This document shows positions 1-11,720 of a stretch of DNA of 64,000 nt, one piece after another. The position numbers were made by a program, and so were the translations under genes. Source of the stretch: Opisthocomus hoazin (lineage: Eukaryota; Chordata; Aves; Opisthocomiformes; Opisthocomidae); NCBI RefSeq assembly GCF_030867145.1, contig NC_134414.1, positions 67,896,814-67,960,813 on the forward strand, read 5' to 3'. Every line of letters starts with the position of its first letter. Positions within the stretch are counted from its first letter, which is position 1. Below the pieces are notes generated by a model. It was not told where the DNA came from and did not search any database. It saw nothing but the letters and a program-made list of their open reading frames with translations.

Positions 1-3000
1 TTGCTCATTCTGAGCAACCCACAACAGCATAAAATTATACTTTATTCCCTAACCATGCAAAGACATGAAAAGACTTCTTAATGCAAACATCGGAGTTGCA
101 AATCTGCACACCCTTCTTCTGCTAACTTTGCCCTTCGCACAGATATTTATGTTATTGGGCATGCTGTATCTTCCTTCATGCATCTGATTAAGGATTTCCT
201 TAGAGACTTATGATATGTTAGCTAAATGGTCGCATATTTTAGGATAATCTAACGTTAATACTTCTGAGATCTCAAGTACATTTGACCTTCTCCAGTTCTG
301 CTGAAAAGAAATCAGGTAACTGCAGGAAAACGAATCTATTAATTTCCCAGGAACCAAAAATTGATGGTAGCAAAGAAGAAAAAAGCAAGGACATTCTGTT
401 ACATCATTTATTCACTTTCACAATACCATTCAGTATCATCTTTCCAAGGACTGCTGTTCACAGAATTAACTCTTTGGATCCTGATACTCACATTGAGGAG
501 TATCTTGTCAAGAAATGGATTAGACTATTTTTGGATTAAAGTACCATTAAATGTGAAAAGAGGTATCACAAATTCATCTGTATTTTTACTTTAAAAAAAA
601 AACTTCAACTCTGGAATGAGAAAAGTTGCATCGTTTATATGCTTAGATCTTGGAAAGTAGTGAGTAGGAAAGATCTCCTTCTGCTATACCTATCACAAAT
701 ACATCTGGATGATATAAAAATTATGGCTTGAAGAATTCCTGTACAATCACATTTCCCTAAAGGTATGCAGGGTTCAGGCAGCTGCTTCATCCTGTTTTGT
801 AACTCCTCATCCCAAAATGACTAAACCCTAATCTGAATAGAGATTTTACTGTTTAATACAGCTCCACAAACCACATATTACCTTAGAAAAACAAACTATG
901 TTTTCAAATAATGGCAAGATGATAAAGGTACACGACGATGCACAACACATTTAAAGGGCTGACAACAGCCTGCCAGCATAAACAGCGTCAAATTAGGCTG
1001 TAGACGCAGCCATGGCGAGCACCGCAAAGATGCTGGGCTCAGTGAACTCTCGTCTCAGGGTTTGTTTGGTGCCCCTCAGTCGAGGGAATACAAGATCCTA
1101 AAACACTTCAAAATCAAAAGCTGGCACCCACAATGCGTCATTGCCTTCACAGCACTCCTATCCCCCCCCAAAAGAAACCCCAAGACAAAACTCCAAATCC
1201 CCACACAGAAAATGAAAGGAAGAAAGGAAGAAAGAAAAGGGAAGTATTGGAGTCGGTGGGAGATGCAGCGCATTCCCCTCTCGGGCCCGAGCACACCTGT
1301 TAAATTACAGCTCTGGGAACAGGGAAGTACGCGAAAGATTTACAGCCTGATTTGCGTACGTGATTAGGATGTATTATATTACATACAAAAATGACAGTAA
1401 ACGTCCTGACTACCAGAACTTGCATCTGATGAGGCTGTGTCAGATCACGAGCTTTTGAACACAAACTGTTAAAACCCTATCTAGCTCCAGTATCTCAGTA
1501 AAATGGTATCCTAGCTGAGCCCTGGCCTAGTTTCCTACCCCTCTTAGTGTTTCTGAGACCGACATCACTGAGTTCATTGTTTTCTGCCTGAATCATAGAA
1601 AAGCGAGAGTTTTAGCTTCAGGATGGCTGGGTTTTCAGGGTTGTTTTTTTTTTTTTTGGTCCAACCTATTAAAATATATGGGTACCCCTGCTGCAGCTCG
1701 GTTAGTATGATAGCAATATAGTGATAAATTAGCCATTTGTTTATGCCCGAATGAGCAGGGGAAGTAATATCCTAAGGCACTCCAGTATTACTGCAAGGCT
1801 AGTGTGATTTTTGAGGCATTAGGCTGAAGGCTCAGCAAGTTTCTTCAACCAAACGACACTGTAATCTTCCAGGAAATGCAACGTCTATTACGTCTTATTG
1901 CTATAATGAAATAATTATACAAAACTAATGAAAATGAGACATACTTAATAATTCTCTGGGTAAATCCATGACACAGCTATGACAGAACTGACAGAGTATC
2001 AGAAAGCTCCATTTGTGCCCATAATTTTCAAGTAATAATTGTAACAGTGCCATTTGTTCCACTACAGTTGGTCTGTTGTGGATGTTTTTAAAAGCAGCAC
2101 TAAATACTGAACATATCTTATCATTAAAGCCAACTGTTTGAGCGTGGTCATTTTTACACTATACATTTTCACTGGAGTTACACCATCCCTCAACATCTAA
2201 TCTTGCAGCTTTTACCCTGGTAACTCTCACTGGATTTCAGTGGGGAGTTTGTCAAAGTCAAATGCTATGTAAGTGAGATCAGGTTTTTATACAGCCCCTA
2301 ACTCAACAGAGAAAGCACCTATACTAAGTGACCTTTTTGTCAAACCTTAAAAACCAAGAAATGTTTTGTGGTCTTTTGCATCTCCCAAAACTGTTATTTA
2401 GTAACCTATATATTTAGTATTTAATACAGTGAATTCTTAGTTTCCGTGATACACAACCTGTTTTATACATAATGGCAGTGTGTACCATTTTGGATATAAC
2501 TGGGAAGTGAGCATTAACTGATACTACACGCATTTCTATTTCCGTTTTAAAGGTACGTGCTCAGAGCACTTGTAAAAATACCAATATTTTTCACTAAGAA
2601 ATTAAGAAATATTTAGAATGGCAGACATTACATGAAATAGTTATCAGCCCTCTGATTTTCAAGGAGGTGTGAGGAATAAGACACACCAATATCTAACTCC
2701 CTTGTAACTGCAGCAAAGCCAATGCACAGAATTTATACATCCCCCACTAAGTGGTTATCCTTGCTCAAGGCTTCGAAAGTCCCCACGGGGCTAAATGAGA
2801 TCCGCAGGCCATTGTATTACAATGACAAAACCTAAACTAATGTAAATTGTTGTTGTACTGCTGAGGTCTCAGCTTATACTAACTCCTGATTCACATCATT
2901 AACTTTACACATCGTAAGTAATTTGAATCACTAAGCACAGCGCTTACCTCCGGACTCGCTTTCAGCCATAAATCCCTGATCAGACTAAAACTCCCAAGGT

Positions 3001-3697
3001 CTGTATCGTTGGGACACAGGCTGGTGTCACGCACATTCTTTTGACAAGTACAGGACCATGAAAAAGGAGGAAACTCCAGATCATGCTAGCCTAGGTTTTG
3101 CCCAAGAACCCTCCCAGCTACTGTATGGACGCAGTAGGGATGTACTGCAGCTAGGCATGCTCAACTAGAGCCCACCAGCAACCCTCGTGGGGAAATTACA
3201 CTGTCAAAGTTGGCACCAAAGTAGCCGAAAGGTCTCCTCAAGAATCCGTGGACCACCTGGAGCAACGGCCAGCCATCTCACGTAGGATGCCTCAGCTTGA
3301 ATGGCTGGGCCACCCTACTCTTACTGCTGGCATAAGGGCACCCGAGGGCAGAGCCACCAGCATGGCCTGTCACCAGAGCTGCGAGCGGGGAATGCACCAC
3401 AGTTTAGCTGCACACAACTTTCAATGTAAATATAGGACATGATATTGGGCACAAAAGGAGAAGCCCTCTAGAGGCATAAAAGTACAATCTGATTTGATTT
3501 ATACACAAACGAAAGAGAAAAGAGACAGAGGCCCCACGGAAGTCAGGAATAATGTTGAAAATATGCTGTCAAAATATTTTCAGATAAAAAATACAAACCC
3601 CTTCAAATTCTTCTTAGTTCCCTTATAGTGTACAGGAAAACATACAAAAGAACGAAAAATTATTTAAAAAAATGAACAATTGATATTTTGAACTTAC
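1..3697 (-). other. EFNB2: EFNB2 intron 2, partial
   Basis: This stretch follows the exon 2 splice donor (GTAAGT read on the minus strand, 3697 down to 3692) and runs off the left edge, so the next EFNB2 exon lies outside the window. The sequence is AT-rich and I see no other exon of the ephrin-B2 protein in it. Small ORFs here (for example 1062-1367 plus, 3248-3442 plus) show no recognisable domain and are treated as chance. A T-run sits near 1644-1656. No CR1 element or tandem repeat is apparent. Confidence 0.85.
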
Positions 3698-3981
3698 ATA
3701 TGACGTAATAATCTTTGTTCTTCTGAAATTCCAGGCCCCACAGATTAGGACTGAACTCTTGAAACTTGATGGTAAACTTAACATCTTGATCTGGCTTGGC
3801 ACAGTTGAGTAGAGGTGTATTGTCCTTTCTAATAGCACAGCTATCTGCCTGGTCTTTATCAACCATGTAGACCTTATAATATTCATACTGGCCAACAGTT
3901 TTAGAGTCCACCTTTGGGCATATAATATCCAGCTTGTCTCCTATCTGTGGATATAGTACCAGTCCTTGTCCAGGAAGGAAT
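3698..3981 (-). CDS. EFNB2: Ephrin-B2, coding exon 2 (Eph-receptor-binding domain)
   Basis: Ephrin-B2 is a single-pass membrane ligand of EphB receptors and EphA4. It signals in both directions in vascular and neural patterning. This 284-nt exon encodes residues 45-138 plus split codons at each end, nearly the whole receptor-binding ectodomain. Visible landmarks are FLPGQGLVLYPQIGDKL at the start, cysteines 65, 92 and 104, and the G-H receptor-binding loop FSPNLWGLEF at residues 120-129. These match vertebrate ephrin-B2 almost residue for residue. Minus-strand boundaries are clear: a pyrimidine-rich tract plus AG at 3983-3982 (acceptor), and GTAAGT from 3697 (donor). The first base A completes the AA carried by exon 1 into Lys44. 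The last base T starts a codon finished in exon 3, which is outside the window. The reading frame runs through the donor only to a spurious stop. No frameshift or damage is seen. Confidence 0.97.
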
Positions 3982-4394
3982 CTAAAAAAGAAATAAAAGA
4001 GAGAGAAAAAAAAAGGGGCAAATGTGAGACACTTGATAAAATCTCATCCAGAAAAGTAGCAATTGCAACTGGTAGAGAGGAACAAACACACAGTTTCCAA
4101 AACCAAAATGACAGACTGAGCAAACCGGATCTTAATAGTTTGGGCCTGACTCAATTTAATATCAACAAGATGCTTATTCAGATCTTGGAAATTACAGCTG
4201 GATTGAGTTTTATAGTCTTCATCTCAGTTTTGGGAACTCTAGCAGGTTTTATGTCTCTGGCTGGCACTGCCATTTCTTCCACATTTGGCCATTTACAGCA
4301 GCTAGTGCAATGGGCTGCAATCCTGTTTATCTGCTTTGGTAACATTTCTACTATTCTTGCACATATTTTGCTAATTTTGGACATGGGAGAATGA
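3966..4394 (+). other. Unassigned 142-codon ORF with two hydrophobic segments, antisense to EFNB2
   Basis: This plus-strand ORF begins inside the antisense of EFNB2 exon 2 and extends into intron 1. Residues 1-65 are charged (Lys/Glu-rich, then Asn/Ser/Gln). Residues from about 69 to 103 and from about 113 to 139 are strongly hydrophobic and could form two membrane helices. An AATAAA hexamer follows within about 10 bases of the stop (around 4400). I do not recognise a family. An ORF of this length is roughly what chance would give once in 64 kb of DNA at this composition, so I list it as an observation and not as a gene. Confidence 0.12.
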
Positions 4395-5776
4395 CAACAA
4401 TAAATCTTTCAAACCCCCTGAGCAGCCATGTGGGAAAGAAAAAAACTTAAGACTTTAAGAGTTAACAGCATATTAAGATGCTGATTGATGTTACTAGTAT
4501 AACACAAAGGAACATTGGTCACTCACCAGGATCATGCTTACAGACAGACCCGGGCTGGACAGAGATCCACCTGGCCCAAGGACCACACATGCTTCTGATA
4601 AAACACTTTTCCAACACAGTCTGACCGCTAAACTACAATGAAATCTTTTCTTCATAAACTCCATCATTACTGTCGTTATTTTAGCTATTTTTTTTATTTC
4701 TTGTGCTACAAGTGTGCTTTTGTCTTCATATAGATGAAGACTTCTTACACAAACTGGCAGTGAGCTGTAAAGTTTGGGGTGAGACTCAGTATTGTATCTT
4801 TTCTATTTGTATTAATTAACAGGCAAACTCTACCACTTCTTCACGGAAGAAAAATATAAATAATTACTTGTAGTATTGATTCATCCACAAAACAAGGACC
4901 CTTGTTCTCACAAGGACAAAAGCCACAGCAGGTTTGTTTGTTTTTTTTTCTCCGCAAGATATATTTGCTCCAATTAAGGCCAAGAAGTGTGTGTTTTAGA
5001 ACCACAGCCAACGACACAACGTCCTCGAATACACAGACCTAAAAGCCTGACTTTCTTTCCTCTCTCTCCTGCCTGCCAGCCTTTTCCAAAGATCTTCCTT
5101 AATGGAGAAACAGCCTGAAAAAACGACTGAAACAATTGCCGCCTAATGAACACCCTTCTCCAAGTGGTAGCATTTAAACCGCACACGCAGTAAATCTAGC
5201 TTATTCACAGGCAGCCTTCCTGGAAACTTTAAATTAGAGTATTAAGGCCCAAGCAGAACAAAGCTGTAGGCGTCGGTGACCTCCAGCCTCTGGCTTGGCT
5301 AAAGGAGCCCACCAGCTCTTAGTAGTACTGGAGGAGAACCTACTAAATGAGAAAAAAGGATGATGTGGTGCCCCAAATTTCGAATCCATCATTTACAACC
5401 GCTTGCTCCCACACAATGCAAGTTTACGATCTGTCTAATTGAGCAGGATTATTTTCACTCACAAGGCCCGTGTAAGAATTATATTTGTTGTGAAGCACCA
5501 CGTAGCAAGACAAAGACATGTAATTACAGATTTAGGGAAAAAGAACAATGAAATGTTATGGCAAGAGAAGCGACTGTTGATGTATAAATCACTGTGCTCT
5601 TTTGTGTCATGCAGTGTAATTTCCAGACTACAGAAACTAGGCTTGGCCATGGCCGTTCAAACTGAGATGCACTGGGGATGGGGTGAAGCTGCACCTCCTC
5701 CTCCAGCTCTTGGACACGCCAAGGGAATGCAGTGACTGCCACCTCCCAACAGCCGAAATCATGAGACAAATGGAAA

Positions 5777-5915
5777 GAATCATAGAAACACAGAATCATT
5801 AAGGTTGGAAAAAGACCTCCAAGATCATCAAGTCCAATCGTCAACCCATCACCACCATGCCTGCTAAACCATGTCCTGAAGTGCCATATCCACAAATTTT
5901 CTGAACACATAACGT
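5777..5915 (-). mobile_element. CR1 LINE 3'-end fragment (minus orientation)
   Basis: The plus strand starts with the reverse complement of the ATTCTRTGATTCT-type CR1 terminus. It then shows AAGGTTGGAAAAAGACCTCC, AAGATCATCAAGTCCAA, a run of CCATCACCACCATGCC and CTAAACCATGTCC, all in the order found in avian CR1 3' ends. The element is 5'-truncated, as is usual for CR1, and becomes unalignable by eye after about 5915. It lies in EFNB2 intron 1 in the same orientation as the gene. The 205-codon minus-strand ORF that crosses it (5524-6141) is not the CR1 ORF2 and looks like chance. Confidence 0.9.
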
Positions 5916-8900
5916 GTGGCAATGCACCCTCCTCGGGAGTCACCGGCCTGGTGAGGGATGACCGAGGGAGAGCCCAGCTCTGGAAATGGCTGGAGGAAGA
6001 CCCCAGCCAGCAAACGTTTCCAAGGGAGCAGCACGGATCCTGGCTCAGGATCCCCTCAGGGATCGACTCCGACCAGGCAAAGGCAAAGGGACAGAGCTTC
6101 TGAGCCAACCTCGGTCGCCTGCAACCACCTTGTCGAACCACAGTCCTATTTTAGTTTGTGCCTGTGCAGCAGTGTTGTACCAGAAAGATGAAAATTACTC
6201 CCATCCCGCTATCTGCACCCCCAGAGACAGGCTGGTCACTGTACGATCCCGTCATTGCAAATATTTCTTCTTGCCAGTAATGCTTCTTCACAGCAATGTA
6301 TAATATGAAACAGGTGAGATTTCTGAGGACCAGATCTTTGTTTTTAAATTAATCATTTTAGATTCCCAGGCATAATAAAGATGAAATTCATACGGTTAGA
6401 AACATGCACCTGTCTGTCATTATCAATAACATGACCTAAAAGCCACCCTGAAAAAAAAAAAAACACCGATTCTAATTTTAGATTTTGTGTATATATATGT
6501 TTGTGTAATGACGCAGGAGTGGTATACATTCTCCATGCAAACTCTGAGCGCAAACAGGACGGGTTCAGAGACGGCGTGCAAGGCAGTCTTCAGAAACAGC
6601 TACGGGATAGAAAGCACACTTGTGTGCCCTGGTTAAGTAGCCAGGAATTGCCCCATAAAAGGCTGAGGACAGAACCACCCCCAACAGACAGCTAAAACAC
6701 ATTTTACAAGAGCTTTAAACCGACACACTCGTTAGACTTTATGGCAGGGGAATATTCTTGCTATGGCTCTGAAGTCTGTACAGTTTGAGAACTAAACTTG
6801 GTAAATCTCCTTCCACTTGAGTTTCTGAACTTGCAGGATCTAATGCTGATGGGATTAGGAAAGAAAAAGGGATAAAAATGAAAGGATTAATCCAAGAGCT
6901 TGATTGTATTGAAATTTTTTCCACAGTTTGCAGTTTTGATCGTGACCTTTGCGAGTAAGATATTTTTCCAATTTACTTTCCTGATTTTCTTACAACAATA
7001 AAGCACAAATATGGATGGAGAGAATAAAAAAGTTTCACCTCATGTATTTCAGTTTGACCACAAAGCTTACAGTGGCCGATTAACACTAGGTATGATTATT
7101 ATCCCTGTCTTTGTGTAATACTTTCGCTACTGTATTTTCATAAAGACTTTAAATAAATCATATGCTGGGTACTAAGCATTTTCTGAAGCTATTTATTAAA
7201 TGTCAGGAGGATTAAGACTACTGTTTTATGATCCTTTTTTTGAAAACCTTATTACTAAAAAAAAAGGGGGGAGGGAACACACAATGTACATTCAGTCTTG
7301 GTAGAAGTGAATAAAAACTTCGGGATTAATCATGACTCTTTATTTCTCCAAGTACTGATGTAGCCTTAAGCGTTCTGGGGTAGTATCAACACTTACGAAA
7401 TGTTTGCAGCATGGCATCTCTACAAATGAAGTAAATGAGCTGGCTTTGCAAGTCTGATTAGAATGTGCCTTCAGCTACTCCAAAAAAACATTTTTTTTCC
7501 CCCAAACAGAAATATAATAAAGACAGAGCAAGAGGTTTTCAGAATCCTGTGACTGATCCCGAGGAGGCTGCGTTACTCCAGCAGTTGCCTGGGACACTGA
7601 CACGGTCTTTGAGCAGTCGGGACAGTGACAGCACTGGAATCACTGCTTTCTATAAAAAGCTAACTTTCCAACTTTCCACTTCTCAGCTCTAATTGTTCTT
7701 TACTGGGAAACCTACATATCAGTATAGGCCCCTGCACCCCAACAGAAGCTTAGGAGAAAAGCTTAGCAAGTTTCACGACTCATTTCTGTCACCAGTCAGA
7801 TGAGACTAGTGCGTTTGAAGAATCTTGCTCACAATTAATAATCCTAGTGCTTACTGTGAGAAAGCACAGAAAAGTATATTAAGTACAGTAAAAGCTGTAT
7901 GACGAAATTCATGCGCTTACTGTCTGGCACTTTTGGATACAGAGGGCATTTTTACTGTCAGCCCAAAATTGGTGTATTGTGGCTGACATGTGACATCTGT
8001 GCAAAGCCCATGGATATGAATCCCTCCCACACGTCCAACTAGTCATGCAGCTTATCAAATAACATGCAGAGTTCCTAAACCTTTTTAAAAATAAGTATTA
8101 TATTAGACAAAAAAAATCATGTGACACATGAACAGAAAATAGTAACACAGTAGTCCATTCCCCACTCCCACCAATGTTGCAATAATTCTCTGTACCACAC
8201 TTATTTTAAGCCCCAGCATTTCCTGGCACTAATGTACTTACTGGTCAAAGTCTTAGAGAAGTTAAATTTGATTTTGAAATTTTACAAAAAATAAAACTTA
8301 TATTATGCAGTTTCCAATTTCTTAAGAATCTAATTCTTGTTTAGAGAAACTCAGCACATTCAAACACATAAAATTAGAAAGGAATTTTCCTTAATGATAA
8401 CTACTCAGACCTGCCTAATTTCATAATAGTAAATTCTCAAAAAAATTGGAACTTTACCTGTCAGCACTCTTCTTCACCAAGAATACTCTACTATTCATTA
8501 CTACACAGACATTTCTGAAACTGCAAAATTATCAACAAATCTTTAGAGAAATAAACTCTTCAAGAGATTTTGTTAATCAGTATTAACTGATGTAACAAAT
8601 GTGTTGTCATGCTTTTCCCAACTTGCAAAACTATATACATACACAGATACTATAAATATATGTCCACTTAGCTGTAACTATATCCTAGTAATTATAAAAT
8701 AAATGCAATTTTAGAAAGCGTGTTAGTGCTTGTTGCGAGTCTTGTATATTTAACCAGGGAAACAGTGCCAAATTTCTGCGCTTTAATACCTTACCTGAAC
8801 TAATTGGTGTAGGCAGTTAGCTTTAAATTAATGTAACAAAAATAACCCTAAAAATGTGAACAATCAAGACACTTCTTAAAATGCAGCCTAAAACCTTGTG

Positions 8901-10959
8901 TTGGGGAATCCTACCCACTTAACTTTATGAAGTTTAACTACCAGCCTGACTACAAAGTTATTCATTGAAAAGTTTTATTAAGGAAATGTCATGAATACTA
9001 ATAACACAGTGTTAGTCCGTTACTTGTACAAGTGCAAACTGAAACAGAATACAGAATAGCATTCCACGTACAAGTCCTTACTGTTTAAAAAGAATGGTTA
9101 TTAAATAGTATACATATTCATCATTTGGCTTTGGAGAAAATAACAACATTCATATTTTGAATATCATTTTGTCCACAGGAGAAATATTTAAGCAGGGCAG
9201 AAGTCCAATCAGCTTGATGCAAAGCAAATAAAAGTTCTGGGAAAAGGTCCTAGTGATTTCAGTGAAGTCACAGTGGGCTAATCACGGCCTGCTGAATGAG
9301 ATGAAGACCAGTTTATTGATTCTTGAAGACTCTAAACTGAATAAAATCCACAGACGTAAGACTAGCGCTCTCTGTAAGAGTCCTCTGCTCCATACAGAGC
9401 TTTCACATTAATTTCTGTCATACACAACATCACATACAAGGATATGCCATGTGGATATATGGTATACACCCAGTCGTAAACCTGAAATGCTTTTTTGCAG
9501 AATCAGTGATTTTATAGGACAGATCTCACTCCAATTTAAATGGATTAAGTGAACGTGAACTCAACGAGAAGAGGATCAGTAACTGATGTGTAACAGACAG
9601 AAAAACAAGCATCATCAAAAAAAGATTAATGTGCAGTCTCTGTCTCAAAATGGGTATGGAATTTGGTTAAAAAGAAAGGCACTACTCTTACGGGAAGTCT
9701 TTGCAAGAAACATTACCATAGTTTGACACTGCAAGACGACAGATCGGCTTTATACACAGACTAGCAAATGAAACTTTGAAAACAAAAGAAGTACAGCATT
9801 TCATATTACTAAAATTCTTTTAAGGGAGTTTTGGAAGCTACTTTTCTTTGCCAGTGCAGTATTACTGATTTCTTATTTTAATATTATAACAAAGTTTTAC
9901 AGAACATGCTAAACAGGCATGTTTTTGAATTTAAATAAAAATTAAGAAGTTTAATCTGCTGACCTTTAGTTATACGTAACATTTTTCCATGTAGTTAATG
10001 AAACTATTCATGTAAGCAGTGGTTACTTGCATTAACAGGACTTGCAGGCTAGAAACTAAATGGAATTCAAACAAATAAATAAACAAATATATTCACGTTC
10101 ATCCCTTAAGATCTTTAATGGTAAGTACCACATTATACAAAGCCAGATTATAAAATACCGTAACACAAGTTTCTAAAGCTGCAGCTCTTGTATTTCTCCC
10201 TTCCATCAGCAGGGATGAACCTCTTTCTGGGGCTTGGGCTCTCCTGTAATAAAACCTGCTGCAAGTACATAAATGCTTTGAAAGAGTCCCCTGAAACTGC
10301 AGCTAATCTCCATCCCAGCTTTTGTGGTACCTCCTTGTCCCCCCCCTTCTCACCTCCGAAGGACCCCATCTTCTTTCGGACTACCCCGGGGAAATGCTTG
10401 CAGTGCAATGGAAAGGGGAATGCTCAAGGGTTTGTTGTGTTTTAATCACCATCCTGGACACAAAATGGCAGCGTTGCCACCATTTCGCATATCTCAAGTA
10501 CCCATGCAAATGGACACTGCTCTTGGGGCCTTTTCCTGGACCTATTTTTACTGAAATCGGTTGCAAAACTTCCACTGACTTCAGCAGGGCCAGACAACAC
10601 AATATGTTTACAACTGAAATCTTAACAACCTACACGAGAATGATTCTGCAGCACTGTCATGTTTTCTCAAAATTTTAAGTGGACAGGGAACGAGGAGCAT
10701 GTATGAAATTTTAGTGGTTTCATTTTTCATTTCATTGCACTACCTTTTGCAAAATACTCGAGGAAAGCATTTAGAGACAACAAAGGATTTCTAACAGGCG
10801 TAAAATAAGGATGGGCTGAGAGTGCATACACTTCTCCCCAAAGAAAACGTTTTTTTGCATGGATCTGCAGGATTTGACAGTCAAATTGTACCATCACATC
10901 ACAGTCCTCCAGGCACAGAGCTTCCACTGTGCAGACAGACACCCACAGACACCATCCCT

Positions 10960-11720
10960 CGTCAGACACGCCCGAATACGCCCCGACCGGTCTCCTAGAA
11001 AGATGTGTCATGAGTCTCCTTCACCAAGTAACTCGCGTGACTATCGCTGCTGTGGAGACACAGACACTCGCTTCTTCGCTCCGTTCAGCTTAGGGCAGCC
11101 ACGAGCCTAAATAAAGGTGCCTTGCACTTGAGAGAGCGCGAAACCTCCAGCCGAGTTGTGGTATTTGGCAAGAACCGTACCCTTTTCGCCCTTCACGTAG
11201 GCGGAAGGTCACCTGCAACCCAGCACCAAATACATCTTATTGGAGACACTCTCTCTAAGGAAAATCTGGTTGCGTAGAAGCTGTGACGTACGAGGTTATG
11301 GATGCGATCTCACTCCGTGGGAACAGTAAACCAGCCAGTGGAGGTGCCGTGGGCTCTCCTTCGGGCAGCCCCAGTCCCCGGCTCGGGCAGAGGCAGCCGA
11401 GTCTGCAACTCCTGTCCAGGTGGTCGCGGCATCTCGGGGTGACCACGGACCCGGAGGCGCTGGGAGCCCCCTCTCCCAGCCCACCTCACCGGCACGCAGC
11501 TGCCAGGAGGGCTTTGCTGCGAGGCAGCGTATCTGTTTCAACCCGACGCCATCTCCGCCTCCAAGAGATGGGTTAGTTTTGCTGGAAAGCTGCCCTTCCC
11601 CTCGCTGCTTGGCTCTCGCTCGCAGAGCAAAGCAAAGCAAAAAACCCACTTACGTAACTAAAACCTTCAGACCAACTTGTGCTTTACCCCTCCGTCTCCA
11701 ACGTCAATCCAGGGTGCGAT
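10960..11720. promoter_or_regulatory. CpG-rich patch inside EFNB2 intron 1
   Basis: CpG dinucleotides and GC content rise sharply here compared with the AT-rich intron on both sides. Clear CpG clusters lie at 10970-11060, 11140-11220 and 11300-11580. The patch contains TGACGTAC (half-CRE) near 11284, an RBPJ-type CGTGGGAA at 11316-11323 and TTACGTAA near 11652. ORFs on both strands in this patch (for example 11283-11576 plus and 11296-11649 minus) follow from the GC content and match no family I know. It could be an intragenic enhancer, an alternative promoter or a non-coding RNA start. The sequence alone does not decide. Confidence 0.4.
11316..11323 (+). promoter_or_regulatory. RBPJ-type motif CGTGGGAA
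   Basis: This is an exact match to the core Notch-effector (RBPJ/CSL) binding site, inside the CpG-rich patch of EFNB2 intron 1. EFNB2 is a known arterial gene under Notch influence in vertebrates, so the site is plausible. An 8-base match will also occur by chance several times in a window of this size, and a second copy (minus sense, 17937-17944) lies in the minisatellite, where it is probably incidental. Confidence 0.25.

Noticed and set aside
5524..6141. 205-codon minus-strand ORF across the CR1 fragment
   Set aside because: The CR1 part is the 3' end, outside CR1 coding sequence, and the remaining translation shows no reverse transcriptase or other domain.
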